A stretch of 64,000 nt of DNA from Paracoccus albus (GTDB lineage Bacteria > Pseudomonadota > Alphaproteobacteria > Rhodobacterales > Rhodobacteraceae): NCBI RefSeq assembly GCF_027913035.1, contig NZ_CP115775.1, forward strand, positions 1,178,001-1,242,000, given 5' to 3'. The position numbers and the translations under genes are program-made. How positions within the stretch are numbered: the first letter of the stretch is position 1; each line of letters starts with the position of its first letter. Of the stretch, positions 52,938 through 61,953 are shown piece after piece. The notes beneath the pieces were generated by a model. That model did no database searches. It was not told the DNA's origin and worked only from the letters and a program-made list of their open reading frames with translations.

Positions 52938-53927
52938 ATGGCACTTCTTGAAATCCGTAACCTCAGCGTCGACTTCGCCACCTCTTCGGGCAAGTTCCGG
53001 GCAGTGGATGGCGTCGACGTCACCGTAGATCAGGCCGAACTGCTGGCGATTGTGGGTGAATCCGGCTCTGGCAAATCGGTCTCTATGCTGGCGCTGATGG
53101 GGCTGCTGCCCTGGACCGCCACGGTCACCGCCGACAAGCTGGAATTTGACGGGCATGACCTGCGCAATATTTCCGGACGGGCGCGGCGGCGGATCATCGG
53201 CAAGGATATCTCGATGATCTTTCAGGAGCCGATGTCATCGCTCAACCCGGCCTTTACCATCGGCTGGCAGATCAAGGAATCGCTGCGCAAACACACCAAT
53301 ATGAACCGCAGCCAGCGGCAGGACCGCGCCGTCGAATTGATGCGTCAGGTTGGCATCCCCGCGCCGGAGAAGCGATTGCAGGCCTATCCGCACCAGCTTT
53401 CCGGCGGGATGAGCCAGCGGGCCATGATCGCAATGGCTCTGGCGAACAAGCCCAAGCTGCTGATCGCGGATGAGCCGACGACGGCACTTGATGTGACCAT
53501 TCAGGCGCAGATCCTCGAACTGCTGACCGGCTTGCAGGAAGAAACCGGCATGGCGCTTGTGCTGATCACCCATGATATGGGTGTCGTCGCCGAAACGGTG
53601 GAGCGTGTGCAGGTGCAATATGCCGGCCAGCGGGTCGAGTTGCAGGAGGTCGATAGTCTTTTCGAGAACCCGCACCACCCCTATACCGCTGCACTTCTGG
53701 CGGCATTGCCGGAGCGCGCGACCGAGAAGCGGCTGCCGACGATTCCCGGTGTGGTTCCGGGCCAGTTCGACCGGCCGAGCGGCTGCCTGTTCTCGCCCCG
53801 CTGCAAGTTCGCCGATGATCGCTGTATCGCGCAACGGCCTGTGCCTGCGGGTCCGGAAATGGGTCATGCGTTGTGCCACTATCCGCTGATGGACGGTCAG
53901 CCAACCGGGAAGGAGTCCGTAGCATGA
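52938..53927 (+). CDS. dppD: Dipeptide ABC transporter ATP-binding protein DppD
   Basis: A 329-residue ATPase. Walker A is [14 protein letters not shown] near residue 39, the Q-loop [17 protein letters not shown], the signature [15 protein letters not shown] near 155 and Walker [14 protein letters not shown]. The oligopeptide C-terminal domain contains [14 protein letters not shown] with the cysteines that bind an iron-sulfur cluster in DppD relatives. The stop overlaps the dppF start (ATGA). Confidence 0.95.
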   Translation: MALLEIRNLSVDFATSSGKFRAVDGVDVTVDQAELLAIVGESGSGKSVSMLALMGLLPWTATVTADKLEFDGHDLRNISGRARRRIIGKDISMIFQEPMSSLNPAFTIGWQIKESLRKHTNMNRSQRQDRAVELMRQVGIPAPEKRLQAYPHQLSGGMSQRAMIAMALANKPKLLIADEPTTALDVTIQAQILELLTGLQEETGMALVLITHDMGVVAETVERVQVQYAGQRVELQEVDSLFENPHHPYTAALLAALPERATEKRLPTIPGVVPGQFDRPSGCLFSPRCKFADDRCIAQRPVPAGPEMGHALCHYPLMDGQPTGKESVA

Positions 53928-54910
53928 GCGATCCGATCCTCACCGCCACGAACCTGAAGCGCCATTACGAGGTGAAGGGCGGCTTCATGAAACCGACCGC
54001 CACGGTGCGGGCACTCGACGGGGCGAGCTTTTCGCTGACACCGGGCAAGACGCTGGCCGTGGTTGGGGAATCCGGCTCTGGCAAGTCTACGCTCGCCCGT
54101 GTTGTCACCATGATCGAACCGCCGACCGAAGGTGAATTGTTCATCGGCGGGCGTCAGATCGGTCCGGATGGTGCGTCCGGTGACCGTGATCTGCGTTCGA
54201 TGGTCCAGATCGTGTTTCAGGATCCTTACGGCAGTCTGAACCCGCGCCAGACCATCGGGCAGACACTGATGGAGCCTCTGCTTCTGAACCGTCCCGAAGT
54301 GAAACCGGCAGAGCGTGAAAAACGAGCGCGCGATATGCTGGGCATGGTCGGGCTGCGGCCGGAACATTTCGAACGTTATCCGCATATGTTTTCGGGCGGG
54401 CAGCGTCAGCGTGTGGCTGTGGCCCGCGCCCTGATGCTGGAGCCGAAGATTCTGGTGCTGGACGAACCCGTCTCGGCGCTTGATCTGTCGATCCAAAGTC
54501 AGGTGCTGAACCTGCTGATGGACCTGCAGGAACGCATGGACCTGGCCTATCTTTTCATCAGTCACGATCTGTCGGTGGTGCGCCATATCTCGGATGAGGT
54601 GTTGGTGCTGTATCTCGGCCAGCCGGTGGAGATCGGTCCGAAGGATGTGATCTTCGATGCGCCGCGCCACCCTTATACGAAGGCTCTGCTGTCAGCGACC
54701 CCGGTTGCCGATCCGGGCGAGCGGAAGGAACGCATCAAGCTGACCGGAGAGCTGCCGTCGCCGATGAACAAGCCCGAGGGATGTTCCTTCAACCCGCGCT
54801 GCTGGCGGCGTCAGGACATCTGCACCAAGGTCGAGCCGGAGCTGGAGGGGAAGGGGCATTGCTTTGCCTGCCACAACCCGATCCCGCTGGACGAGACGGA
54901 AGCGGCCTGA
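53924..54910 (+). CDS. dppF: Dipeptide ABC transporter ATP-binding protein DppF
   Basis: A 328-residue second ATPase, forming a heterodimer with DppD. Walker A is [14 protein letters not shown] near residue 47, the Q-loop FQDPYGSLNPRQTIGQ, signature FSGGQRQRVAVARAL near 150 and Walker B LVLDEPVSALDLS. The C-terminal CSFNPRCWRRQDIC again carries the cysteine motif. The open frame starts at 53873, but the ATG at 53924 with AAGGAGTCC is correct. It ends the dpp genes; trkH follows. Confidence 0.95.
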   Translation: MSDPILTATNLKRHYEVKGGFMKPTATVRALDGASFSLTPGKTLAVVGESGSGKSTLARVVTMIEPPTEGELFIGGRQIGPDGASGDRDLRSMVQIVFQDPYGSLNPRQTIGQTLMEPLLLNRPEVKPAEREKRARDMLGMVGLRPEHFERYPHMFSGGQRQRVAVARALMLEPKILVLDEPVSALDLSIQSQVLNLLMDLQERMDLAYLFISHDLSVVRHISDEVLVLYLGQPVEIGPKDVIFDAPRHPYTKALLSATPVADPGERKERIKLTGELPSPMNKPEGCSFNPRCWRRQDICTKVEPELEGKGHCFACHNPIPLDETEAA

Positions 54911-54976
54911 GCCATGTCCGCGCGTGGCGCAAGATCCCGGCTTGACGGGCCGGGCCGCGCGCGGCAACCAAGCACG

Positions 54977-56428
54977 ATGATCGACATTCGTCCCGTAGCC
55001 CATGTGATAGGCAGGATCACCTTTGCGCTTGGCGCAATGATGATCTTTCCGACCATGATCGACTATGCGGCGGATAACGCGAATTGGCAGCGCATGGCGC
55101 AGTCGATGCTGATCGTCATGGTGCTCAGCGGTCTGGTCGTTGCCGCAACGCATTCCGCGCCCCGCGGCCTGACGATCGAGCAAAGCTTTCTTCTGACATC
55201 CGGCCTGTGGCTGATCCTGCCGCTTGCCGGCGCGCTGCCTCTGATGATCGGTGCGCCCGGCCTGACATTCACCGATGCCATGTTCGAGGCGATGTCCGGG
55301 CTGACCACCACCGGCACGACAGTGATTGTGCAGTTGGATAACCTGCCACCCGGTACGAATATGTGGCGGGGCATTCTGCAATGGTCGGGCGGATTGGGCA
55401 TTGTCGTGGTTGCGATGGTATTTCTGCCGGTCATGAAAGTCGGCGGGATGCAGTTTTTCCGTTCGGAAGGATTCGACACGCTTGGCAAGGTTTTGCCGCG
55501 GGCCGGTCAGATAGCGGCGGAAATGACGTGGATCTATGTCGGGATTACAGCCGCATGTACCATGTTATATGTCATCACCGGGATGAGCTTTTACGACGCC
55601 GTGCTTCACGCCTTGACGACGTGTTCAACGGGCGGGTTTTCCAACTATGATGCAAGTTTCGGGGCCTTTATCGGACCGGCGGAATGGGTGTCGTCGCTCT
55701 TCATGGTTCTGGCCTCGATCCCCTTCGTGCGTATGATTCAGGCAACGCGCGGGGATTTTCAGCCGATCTGGCGCGATACGCAGATCCGGGCCTATCTTCG
55801 CTATATCTTTTATGCCGTCGCGGTGATCGTGATCTACCGGATGCTTTATATTCACCAGACATCCGACCCGTGGGAGCTGATCCGAGAGACCACCTTTAAC
55901 GTCATCACGATCTTCTCTGGCACCGGCTATGCCTCGACCAATGTGCTGCAATGGGGACATTTGCCGTTTGCGCTGCTTTTCTGCGTCGCGCTGATCGGTG
56001 GCTGTACGGGATCGACCGGCTGTTCGGTCAAGATCTTCCGCTATCAGGTTCTGTTTCAGGCGGTACGCGCGCAGATCAAACGAATGCAATCGCCGCACCG
56101 GCTTTATCCGCTGCGACTTGCTGGCAAGCGGCTGGATCAGGAGGTCGTGAACTCCGTCATGGCGTTCTTCACCATGTTCGTGCTGACCTTCGGTCTGCTG
56201 ATCGTCGGGCTGGCGCTGACCGGGCTGCATCCGAAGACGGCGCTGACTGGCGCATGGACTGCGATTGCCAATGTCGGGCCGGTCTGGGGGCCAGAGATCA
56301 CGTCGAATGGCAGCATCAACAAATTCCCCGAAGCTGCGAAATGGCTGATGACCTTCGGCATGTATCTGGGCCGGTTAGAGCTTGTCAGCGTTTTCGTTCT
56401 TCTGCTGCCACGGTTCTGGCGCGGCTGA
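54977..56428 (+). CDS. trkH: Potassium uptake protein TrkH
   Basis: A 483-residue K+ transporter subunit, the channel-like partner of TrkA. Four selectivity-filter loops are expected; visible are [10 protein letters not shown] (about residue 112), [10 protein letters not shown] (about 220), [10 protein letters not shown] (about 312) and [10 protein letters not shown] (about 430). [14 protein letters not shown] (about 350) is also typical. The ATG at 54977 ([20 protein letters not shown]) gives the standard length; an in-frame ATG at 54914, 3 bp after dppF, would add 21 basic residues. It converges with the SPOR-like gene across a hairpin. Confidence 0.93.
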   Translation: MIDIRPVAHVIGRITFALGAMMIFPTMIDYAADNANWQRMAQSMLIVMVLSGLVVAATHSAPRGLTIEQSFLLTSGLWLILPLAGALPLMIGAPGLTFTDAMFEAMSGLTTTGTTVIVQLDNLPPGTNMWRGILQWSGGLGIVVVAMVFLPVMKVGGMQFFRSEGFDTLGKVLPRAGQIAAEMTWIYVGITAACTMLYVITGMSFYDAVLHALTTCSTGGFSNYDASFGAFIGPAEWVSSLFMVLASIPFVRMIQATRGDFQPIWRDTQIRAYLRYIFYAVAVIVIYRMLYIHQTSDPWELIRETTFNVITIFSGTGYASTNVLQWGHLPFALLFCVALIGGCTGSTGCSVKIFRYQVLFQAVRAQIKRMQSPHRLYPLRLAGKRLDQEVVNSVMAFFTMFVLTFGLLIVGLALTGLHPKTALTGAWTAIANVGPVWGPEITSNGSINKFPEAAKWLMTFGMYLGRLELVSVFVLLLPRFWRG

Positions 56429-56437
56429 AGCAGGATT

Positions 56438-56460
56438 GTGGCGGCGAACGCTGCCGCCAC
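56438..56460. terminator. Hairpin between convergent trkH and the SPOR-like gene
   Basis: GTGGCGGC (56438-56445) and GCCGCCAC (56453-56460) form an 8-bp perfect stem with a 7-nt loop. It lies between two converging stops, 10 bp and 5 bp away. There is no T-run on either side, so termination may need other factors. Confidence 0.5.
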
Positions 56461-56465
56461 GCCCA

Positions 56466-57896
56466 TCAGTTTGGGGTCTGCGTTGCACCATCCGGCAAGG
56501 CAGCGGGCGTTTCAGCGCCGCCGTCGATTGCCTCTGCCGCATCATCAGAAGGCTCCGCAGCCGCCCGTTCTGCGGCACTCGGTTGGGCGCGGGTGAAGCT
56601 TTCGGCGATCTCATTGGCAAGGCGCGGTGCGTTTTCGGCATCGGCGACCGGCCAGATCAGCACCCAGCCTTCGACACGTCCGTCAACGATACGCGATTCC
56701 GAGCGTCCGATATGGGAATCATTCCGCCCGGTCAGCACGGCACTGCCCTTCCTGATCTGACGCTCCGGCGCGGGAACCCAGCCAAGTGCGGTGACGAGGC
56801 CGGCCAGATCTTCCATTTCCTGCTGCCCCCCGGGGGCGGAAAACAGGATCAGGGCCGCGCCGGATTCGTCTTTCGGACCATAAATCGAAAGCGAGCGGTC
56901 ATTGCGCTCATGCTGAAGCATCCGCGCAGGCGCGACCAGAGAAAGGCCGGTGTGATCGTCGATCATCTCCTCCAGCCCCATCTCTTGGCGCCAGACCTCA
57001 CGCTGTTCCGCCAGCTTCATCAGGGCAAGCGCGGGGTCGGCGGCTTCGCGTTGCGAGGCGACCTCTGCCGCGATTGCGGCGCGTGTTTTCGGGCCGCTTT
57101 GACCGTCAATCTCACCATCATAGAAGCCAGCCCATTGCAGCAGCTCCTGCACCTCTGCCGTATCGGGCATTTCAGGCAGCTTTTCCGGGTTTTCCGGCCA
57201 TTCGGGCGCGGTGCCAGTGGCCACGTTCCGGCCCATCTCGGCCTCTGGCGTGATCATGCTGTCATCGGGGATCGCGCCGCCGTTCTTCAGCGCAGGCAGC
57301 CATTGATCGGCGGCAGCCCCGCTAAGCGGTCCGGCGGCGATGGCGAACCAGCCATTGGGCATCTCCCAAAGTCCGGCCTCCGGCACGGTCTCGCGCCATT
57401 TGGACAAGGCGGCATCCGCCTGTGTCCGATCCTGAAAGGCTTCCAGCCGGATGAACATATCCGGCGCGGGCGGCTCGACAATAATGGGATCTGGTTGCGC
57501 GACTTCGGCCACGCCAGAGGTAGAGGCGGCACCCGCAGGATTCTCAACAATACTGGCCGCGCCGGTCTGATCCGCGCGGATATTCGGCAGGGCGGTCGCA
57601 TTAACGCCATCAGCCGGCGTAAGCAGGCTGTCGGCGGGGATCGTCCGTGCTTCTTTCAGCGCCGTCATCCTTGCCTCTGCCTGCTCGCGCGGCAATGGTC
57701 CGAAACCGATCGCCGTCCACGTCTGGCTGAGCGGAAAGATCACGGCGGGAATGTCGTTCACCCGGCCTTGCCACGCCGCCGCCGCCTCTGCCGCGGCTTC
57801 GTTGCCGCGCTTTGCCTCGACGCGGATAAACACATTCTCGGCGAATGCGGGGCCGATAAAAGCCGCGCTCAGCAGCAGAATGGCAAGTGGTTTCAT
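56466..57896 (-). CDS. Periplasmic protein with two SPOR-like repeats and a peptidoglycan-binding domain
   Basis: A 476-residue exported protein. The signal peptide ([19 protein letters not shown]) precedes two similar blocks: [20 protein letters not shown] (about 21-95, ending PADSLLTP) and [20 protein letters not shown] (about 142-215, ending PDDSMITP). Both contain an AIxxGPL turn as in SPOR domains. Next is a PG_binding_1-like segment, [20 protein letters not shown] (about 255). The C-terminal 200 residues include [20 protein letters not shown] and an acidic low-complexity tail. Three ATGs in a row (57896-57902) can start; the last is used. A cell-wall or division-site role is inferred. 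Confidence 0.75.
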   Translation of the reverse strand: MKPLAILLLSAAFIGPAFAENVFIRVEAKRGNEAAAEAAAAWQGRVNDIPAVIFPLSQTWTAIGFGPLPREQAEARMTALKEARTIPADSLLTPADGVNATALPNIRADQTGAASIVENPAGAASTSGVAEVAQPDPIIVEPPAPDMFIRLEAFQDRTQADAALSKWRETVPEAGLWEMPNGWFAIAAGPLSGAAADQWLPALKNGGAIPDDSMITPEAEMGRNVATGTAPEWPENPEKLPEMPDTAEVQELLQWAGFYDGEIDGQSGPKTRAAIAAEVASQREAADPALALMKLAEQREVWRQEMGLEEMIDDHTGLSLVAPARMLQHERNDRSLSIYGPKDESGAALILFSAPGGQQEMEDLAGLVTALGWVPAPERQIRKGSAVLTGRNDSHIGRSESRIVDGRVEGWVLIWPVADAENAPRLANEIAESFTRAQPSAAERAAAEPSDDAAEAIDGGAETPAALPDGATQTPN

Positions 57897-58025
57897 CATC
57901 ATCCCTGTCTTCTTCTTGTTCTGCCCGATTTCTTCTTCTGCCTTATGCCGGTCCGATTGACCATGCCCCGCGCGACGCCTAGAACACCGGCGAGTTCTGG
58001 CAGACATACGAAAAAGGATGCCCCA

Positions 58026-58958
58026 ATGACCAGCCCCCGCAATGACGCAAAGCCGCGTTGTTTCCAGGATGTGATCCTGCGGCTTCAGGACCATTGGGCG
58101 AAATCCGGCTGCGCGATCCTGCAACCCTATGACATGGAGGTCGGCGCAGGCACGTTCCATCCGGCCACCACGCTGCGTTCGCTTGGCCCGCGCAACTGGG
58201 CGGCTGCCTATGTTCAGCCTTCACGCCGTCCGACCGATGGGCGTTATGGCGAAAACCCGAACCGCTTGCAGCATTACTATCAGTATCAGGTCATCATCAA
58301 ACCCTCGCCGCCCAATTTGCAGGAGCTTTATCTGGACAGCCTGCGCGCCATCGGGCTGGATCCGATGGTCCATGACGTCCGCTTTGTCGAGGATGACTGG
58401 GAATCGCCCACGCTTGGTGCCTGGGGCCTCGGCTGGGAGGTCTGGTGCGACGGGATGGAGGTCAGCCAGTTCACCTATTTCCAGCAGGTCGCGGGCTATG
58501 ATTGCCATCCGGTGTCCGGCGAACTGACCTACGGGTTGGAGCGACTGGCGATGTATGTGCTGGGTGTCGAGCATGTGATGGACATGCCGTTCAACGATCC
58601 TGACAGCGACATACCGCTTCTTTACGGCGATATTTTCACGCAGGCGGAACAGGAATACAGCCGCTGGAATTTCGACATCGCCGACACCGAGACACTGTTT
58701 CAGCACTTCAAGGATGCCGAGGCGGAATGTGAACGTATCGTCTCTGCCGCTGAAACCGACGGCGCGGGGCGTCAAATCCTCATGTCGCAGCCTGCCTATG
58801 ATCAGGCGATCAAGGCCAGCCACCTGTTCAATCTGCTGGATGCGCGCGGCGTGATCTCTGTCACGGAGCGGGCTGATTATATCCGCCGTGTCCGTGCGCT
58901 GACCAAGAAATGTGCCGATCTGTTCATGCAGACACCGCTGGGGCAGGCTGCGGAATGA
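58026..58958 (+). CDS. glyQ: Glycine-tRNA ligase alpha subunit
   Basis: A 310-residue class II catalytic subunit of heterotetrameric Gly[42 protein letters not shown], the motif-2-like [17 protein letters not shown] and [13 protein letters not shown] are diagnostic. The frame is open far upstream, overlapping the divergent SPOR-like gene, but ATG 58026 ([16 protein letters not shown]) is the real start. Its stop overlaps the DUF6446-like start (ATGA). Confidence 0.97.
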   Translation: MTSPRNDAKPRCFQDVILRLQDHWAKSGCAILQPYDMEVGAGTFHPATTLRSLGPRNWAAAYVQPSRRPTDGRYGENPNRLQHYYQYQVIIKPSPPNLQELYLDSLRAIGLDPMVHDVRFVEDDWESPTLGAWGLGWEVWCDGMEVSQFTYFQQVAGYDCHPVSGELTYGLERLAMYVLGVEHVMDMPFNDPDSDIPLLYGDIFTQAEQEYSRWNFDIADTETLFQHFKDAEAECERIVSAAETDGAGRQILMSQPAYDQAIKASHLFNLLDARGVISVTERADYIRRVRALTKKCADLFMQTPLGQAAE

Positions 58959-59428
58959 ACTGGGGACGGGTCGCGGTCATTGCGCTGATCCTGTCGGCGG
59001 CGGGCGTTGGCGCCGGCGTCTGGTACGCGCAGACTTATGCCTTTTACGAAGAACTGGACCCTGCCACGGTCGACCTGACGGCGGTTGTGGATGGCCAGCA
59101 GGTGCCCTTGTCCGCTGGCGACATTCGCGCCATCGACGCGGGAAGCGCACCGCATCGCTGGCGGGTTTGTGCGACGCTGGACGAGCCGCTGCCCGAGGGT
59201 GCAGAACTGTTTGAGGGTGCGACGCCAACCTATGGCCCCGGCTGGTTCGATTGCTTCGACGCAGACCAGATAGGCCACGATCTGGAAGCAGGTGTCGCGA
59301 CGGCCTATCTGGGCCGGTCCGAAATCCAGCCCGACATTGACCGCATCTTGGCGGTCTATCCTGATGGCCGCGTCTTTGGCTGGCATCAGGTCAACGACAA
59401 GACACCCGAACGCGGAGTGATGGACTGA
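58955..59428 (+). CDS. Small membrane-anchored protein between glyQ and glyS (DUF6446-like)
   Basis: A 157-residue protein with one N-terminal membrane segment ([20 protein letters not shown]) and an exported domain. [60 protein letters not shown] and the C-terminal [15 protein letters not shown] are visible. Two cysteines could pair. The location between glyQ and glyS with ATGA and one-base overlaps is typical of Rhodobacterales, where the gene is known as DUF6446; the DUF name is from memory. Function unknown. Confidence 0.8.
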   Translation: MNWGRVAVIALILSAAGVGAGVWYAQTYAFYEELDPATVDLTAVVDGQQVPLSAGDIRAIDAGSAPHRWRVCATLDEPLPEGAELFEGATPTYGPGWFDCFDADQIGHDLEAGVATAYLGRSEIQPDIDRILAVYPDGRVFGWHQVNDKTPERGVMD

Positions 59429-61674
59429 TGCCCGACCTGCTGATCGAACTTTTTTCCGAGGAAATTCCCGCCCGGATGCAGCCGAAGGCGCGTGAGGATC
59501 TGAAAAAGCTTGTCACCGATGGGCTGGTCGAGGCCGGTCTGACCTATGCCAGTGCAGGGGCATTTTCGACACCGCGCCGGCTGGCTCTTTCGGTCGAGGG
59601 TCTGACCGACGCATCGCGGGCCGTCCGGGAGGAACGCAAAGGGCCACGGGTCGATGCGCCCGAAAAGGCGGTGGAGGGCTTTTTGCGCTCTACCGGGCTT
59701 GCGAAGGATCAGCTTGAGGTCCGGGACGAGAAGAAGGGGCAGGTCTACTTCGCCGTCATCGAGCGCCCCGGCCGTCCGGCGGCAGAGATCGTGGCCGAGG
59801 TGCTGGAAAAGACCATCCGCAATTTCCCCTGGCCGAAATCCATGCGTTGGGGTTCGGGTTCGCTGCGTTGGGTGCGGCCTTTGCATTCGATCCTGTGCAT
59901 TCTGTCGGATGAGGCAGGGGCGCAGGTGGTCCCGTTTGATATCGATGGCATCGCCTCTGGCGACAGCACACGCGGGCATCGTTTCATGGCGCCGGATACG
60001 TTTTCTGTCGTGAGTTTCGATGATTACGCGGCAAAGCTGCGGCGCGCCAGGGTGATGCTCGACCCGGCCGAGCGAGAGGCCGCGATTGCGCAAGAGGCCG
60101 CGAATCTCGCCTTCGCGCGTGGCTGGGACATTGTCGAGGATAAGGGTCTGTTGGCCGAGGTTGCCGGTCTGGTCGAATGGCCAGTGCCGCTGATGGGCGC
60201 CATTGAAGAGCGTTTTCTGACCCTGCCGCCCGAGGTTTTGCAGACCTCGATGAAAGAGCATCAGAAGTTCTTTTCCGCCCGCAACCCCAAGACCGGCCGG
60301 ATCGAGGGCTTCGTGACCGTCGCCAATATCGAGACCCCGGATGACGGCGCGACGATCCTTGCGGGAAACCAGCGGGTGCTGGCCGCGAGGCTGTCGGACG
60401 GGCTGTTTTTCTGGGAAAACGACCTGCGTCAGGCGAAGGCAGGTATGGAGGATTGGGCCGAGGGGCTGAAATCCGTGACCTTCCACAACAAGCTGGGATC
60501 GCAGGCCGACCGCGTGGCGCGGATTAAGGCGCTTGCTAGTGAAATTGCGCCGCTTGTCGGGGCCGACCCGGATCAGGCGGCGCGGGCGGCGGAGCTGGCC
60601 AAGCTGGACCTGCGCAGCGAGATGGTCGGCGAATTCCCCGAATTACAGGGGATCATGGGTCGCTATTACGCGCTTGAGGCGGGTGAGGGTGCCGCCGTGG
60701 CCGACGCCGCCCGCGACCATTACTCGCCGCTGGGTCCGTCCGACGATGTGCCAAGCGCGCCGGTGTCGGTCGCCGTTGCTCTGGCTGACAAGATCGACAC
60801 GCTCACCGGCTTCTGGGCGATTGACGAGAAGCCGACCGGGTCGAAGGACCCCTTTGCGCTGCGGCGGGCGGCGCTTGGGGTTATTCGTATCCTACTAGCA
60901 GTTGGTAAAAACGCTGGGCTTCAAGGACCTCTCGTATCAGGTGAACGCAGAGCATTCGCATCGCACTTAAAGTCAAGTGCAATCAGCGACAACAAATACG
61001 TGAGAGCCCTTCAATTTTCGCGGGCTGCAGGGATTGTGCCGGATGAAACGACGGAAATAGACGCGGCCGCACTGGAGCAGACACAGCAATTGCTAGAACT
61101 GGGGCCGAATAGCGGTATTCCTGTTCAAGGATTGGAACTTGCTTCGTTTGCCGACCTCCTCAACTTCCTCCACGACCGCCTGAAAGTCTATCTCCGCGAC
61201 CAAGGCATCCGGCATGACATTATTGACGCGGTGCTGGCCCAGCCCGGCAATGACGATCTGGTGCTGGTGGTGAACCGGGCCACGGCGCTCAATGACATGC
61301 TGAAGACCGAGGACGGGCAGAACCTGACGCAAGGCCTCAAGCGGGCGTCGAATATTCTGGCGCAGGCCGAGGAAAAGGATGGCGTCGAATACAGCTTCGG
61401 GGCCGATCCGAAATTCGCCGAGACGGATGAGGAACGCGCCCTGTTTGCCGCTCTCGACACCGCGGAACCGGCGATCAAGGCTGCCACGGCGAGCGAAGAT
61501 TTCCCCGCCGCCATGTTCGCCATCGCCGCCCTTCGCGCCCCCATCGACGCGTTTTTCGATGCGGTGCAGGTCAATACCGACAACCAGATCGTCCGGCGGA
61601 ACCGCCTTAACCTTCTGTCCCGCATCCGCGCGGCAGGACGCGAGATTGCCGATTTCACCCGGATCGAGGGGTAA
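59428..61674 (+). CDS. glyS: Glycine-tRNA ligase beta subunit
   Basis: A 748-residue tRNA-binding beta subunit of GlyRS. LLIELFSEEIPARMQPKARE at the start, FPKSMRWG-like WPKSMRWGSGSLRWVRPLHS near 137, LTLPPEVLQTSMKEHQKFFS near 270 and ADKIDTLTGFWAI near 455 are typical. The C-terminal anticodon-binding region includes DRLKVYLRDQGIRHDIIDAV. Between about residues 486 and 575 (60885-61150) the DNA is clearly AT-richer, with rare CTA, TTA and AGA codons, and the protein (QGPLVSGERRAFASHLKSSA and following) does not look like neighbouring GlyS. Length exceeds E. coli GlyS (689). Confidence 0.95.
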   Translation: MPDLLIELFSEEIPARMQPKAREDLKKLVTDGLVEAGLTYASAGAFSTPRRLALSVEGLTDASRAVREERKGPRVDAPEKAVEGFLRSTGLAKDQLEVRDEKKGQVYFAVIERPGRPAAEIVAEVLEKTIRNFPWPKSMRWGSGSLRWVRPLHSILCILSDEAGAQVVPFDIDGIASGDSTRGHRFMAPDTFSVVSFDDYAAKLRRARVMLDPAEREAAIAQEAANLAFARGWDIVEDKGLLAEVAGLVEWPVPLMGAIEERFLTLPPEVLQTSMKEHQKFFSARNPKTGRIEGFVTVANIETPDDGATILAGNQRVLAARLSDGLFFWENDLRQAKAGMEDWAEGLKSVTFHNKLGSQADRVARIKALASEIAPLVGADPDQAARAAELAKLDLRSEMVGEFPELQGIMGRYYALEAGEGAAVADAARDHYSPLGPSDDVPSAPVSVAVALADKIDTLTGFWAIDEKPTGSKDPFALRRAALGVIRILLAVGKNAGLQGPLVSGERRAFASHLKSSAISDNKYVRALQFSRAAGIVPDETTEIDAAALEQTQQLLELGPNSGIPVQGLELASFADLLNFLHDRLKVYLRDQGIRHDIIDAVLAQPGNDDLVLVVNRATALNDMLKTEDGQNLTQGLKRASNILAQAEEKDGVEYSFGADPKFAETDEERALFAALDTAEPAIKAATASEDFPAAMFAIAALRAPIDAFFDAVQVNTDNQIVRRNRLNLLSRIRAAGREIADFTRIEG

Positions 61675-61678
61675 GCCC

Positions 61679-61790
61679 CGCGCGGAATCAAGGCCGCAGG
61701 CCGCCGCGCGAGCGCCGGGCCGGCCCCACGGTCTGGGGCTTGGTCGATGCAGGCGCGACGCGGCCATGTCGTGCGGGTTGCCGGCATAAA
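61679..61790 (+). repeat. Dispersed structured intergenic element, copy C
   Basis: It begins 5 bp after the glyS stop. Outer stem CGCGCGG (61679-61685)/CCGCGCG (61704-61710) and inner stem GGCC (61692-61695)/GGCC (61699-61702) flank AATCAA (61686-61691). A GCCCC/GGGGC hairpin and a GCGCGAC/GTCGTGC hairpin follow, and the unit ends in ATAAA (61786-61790). Both nested stems differ from copies A and B yet still pair. Confidence 0.8.
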
Positions 61791-61953
61791 CCGCGCCGTG
61801 GCGGGGTTGGTGCGCCATCCGCCGGTCCGGCGCTCGCTCGGCTGGATCAGATCTCGCGCAACAGGATGCGGGCCGGCCGGAGAGGATGTGCGCCCGATGT
61901 GGACATGCCCCGCGCATGGAATTACATCGGAACGACCAGCCCGAGGGAGCACT

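Noticed and set aside
56382-58025. 548-codon upstream extension of the glyQ frame
   Set aside because: It is antisense to the SPOR-like gene and its composition is that of a shadow frame; glyQ starts at 58026.
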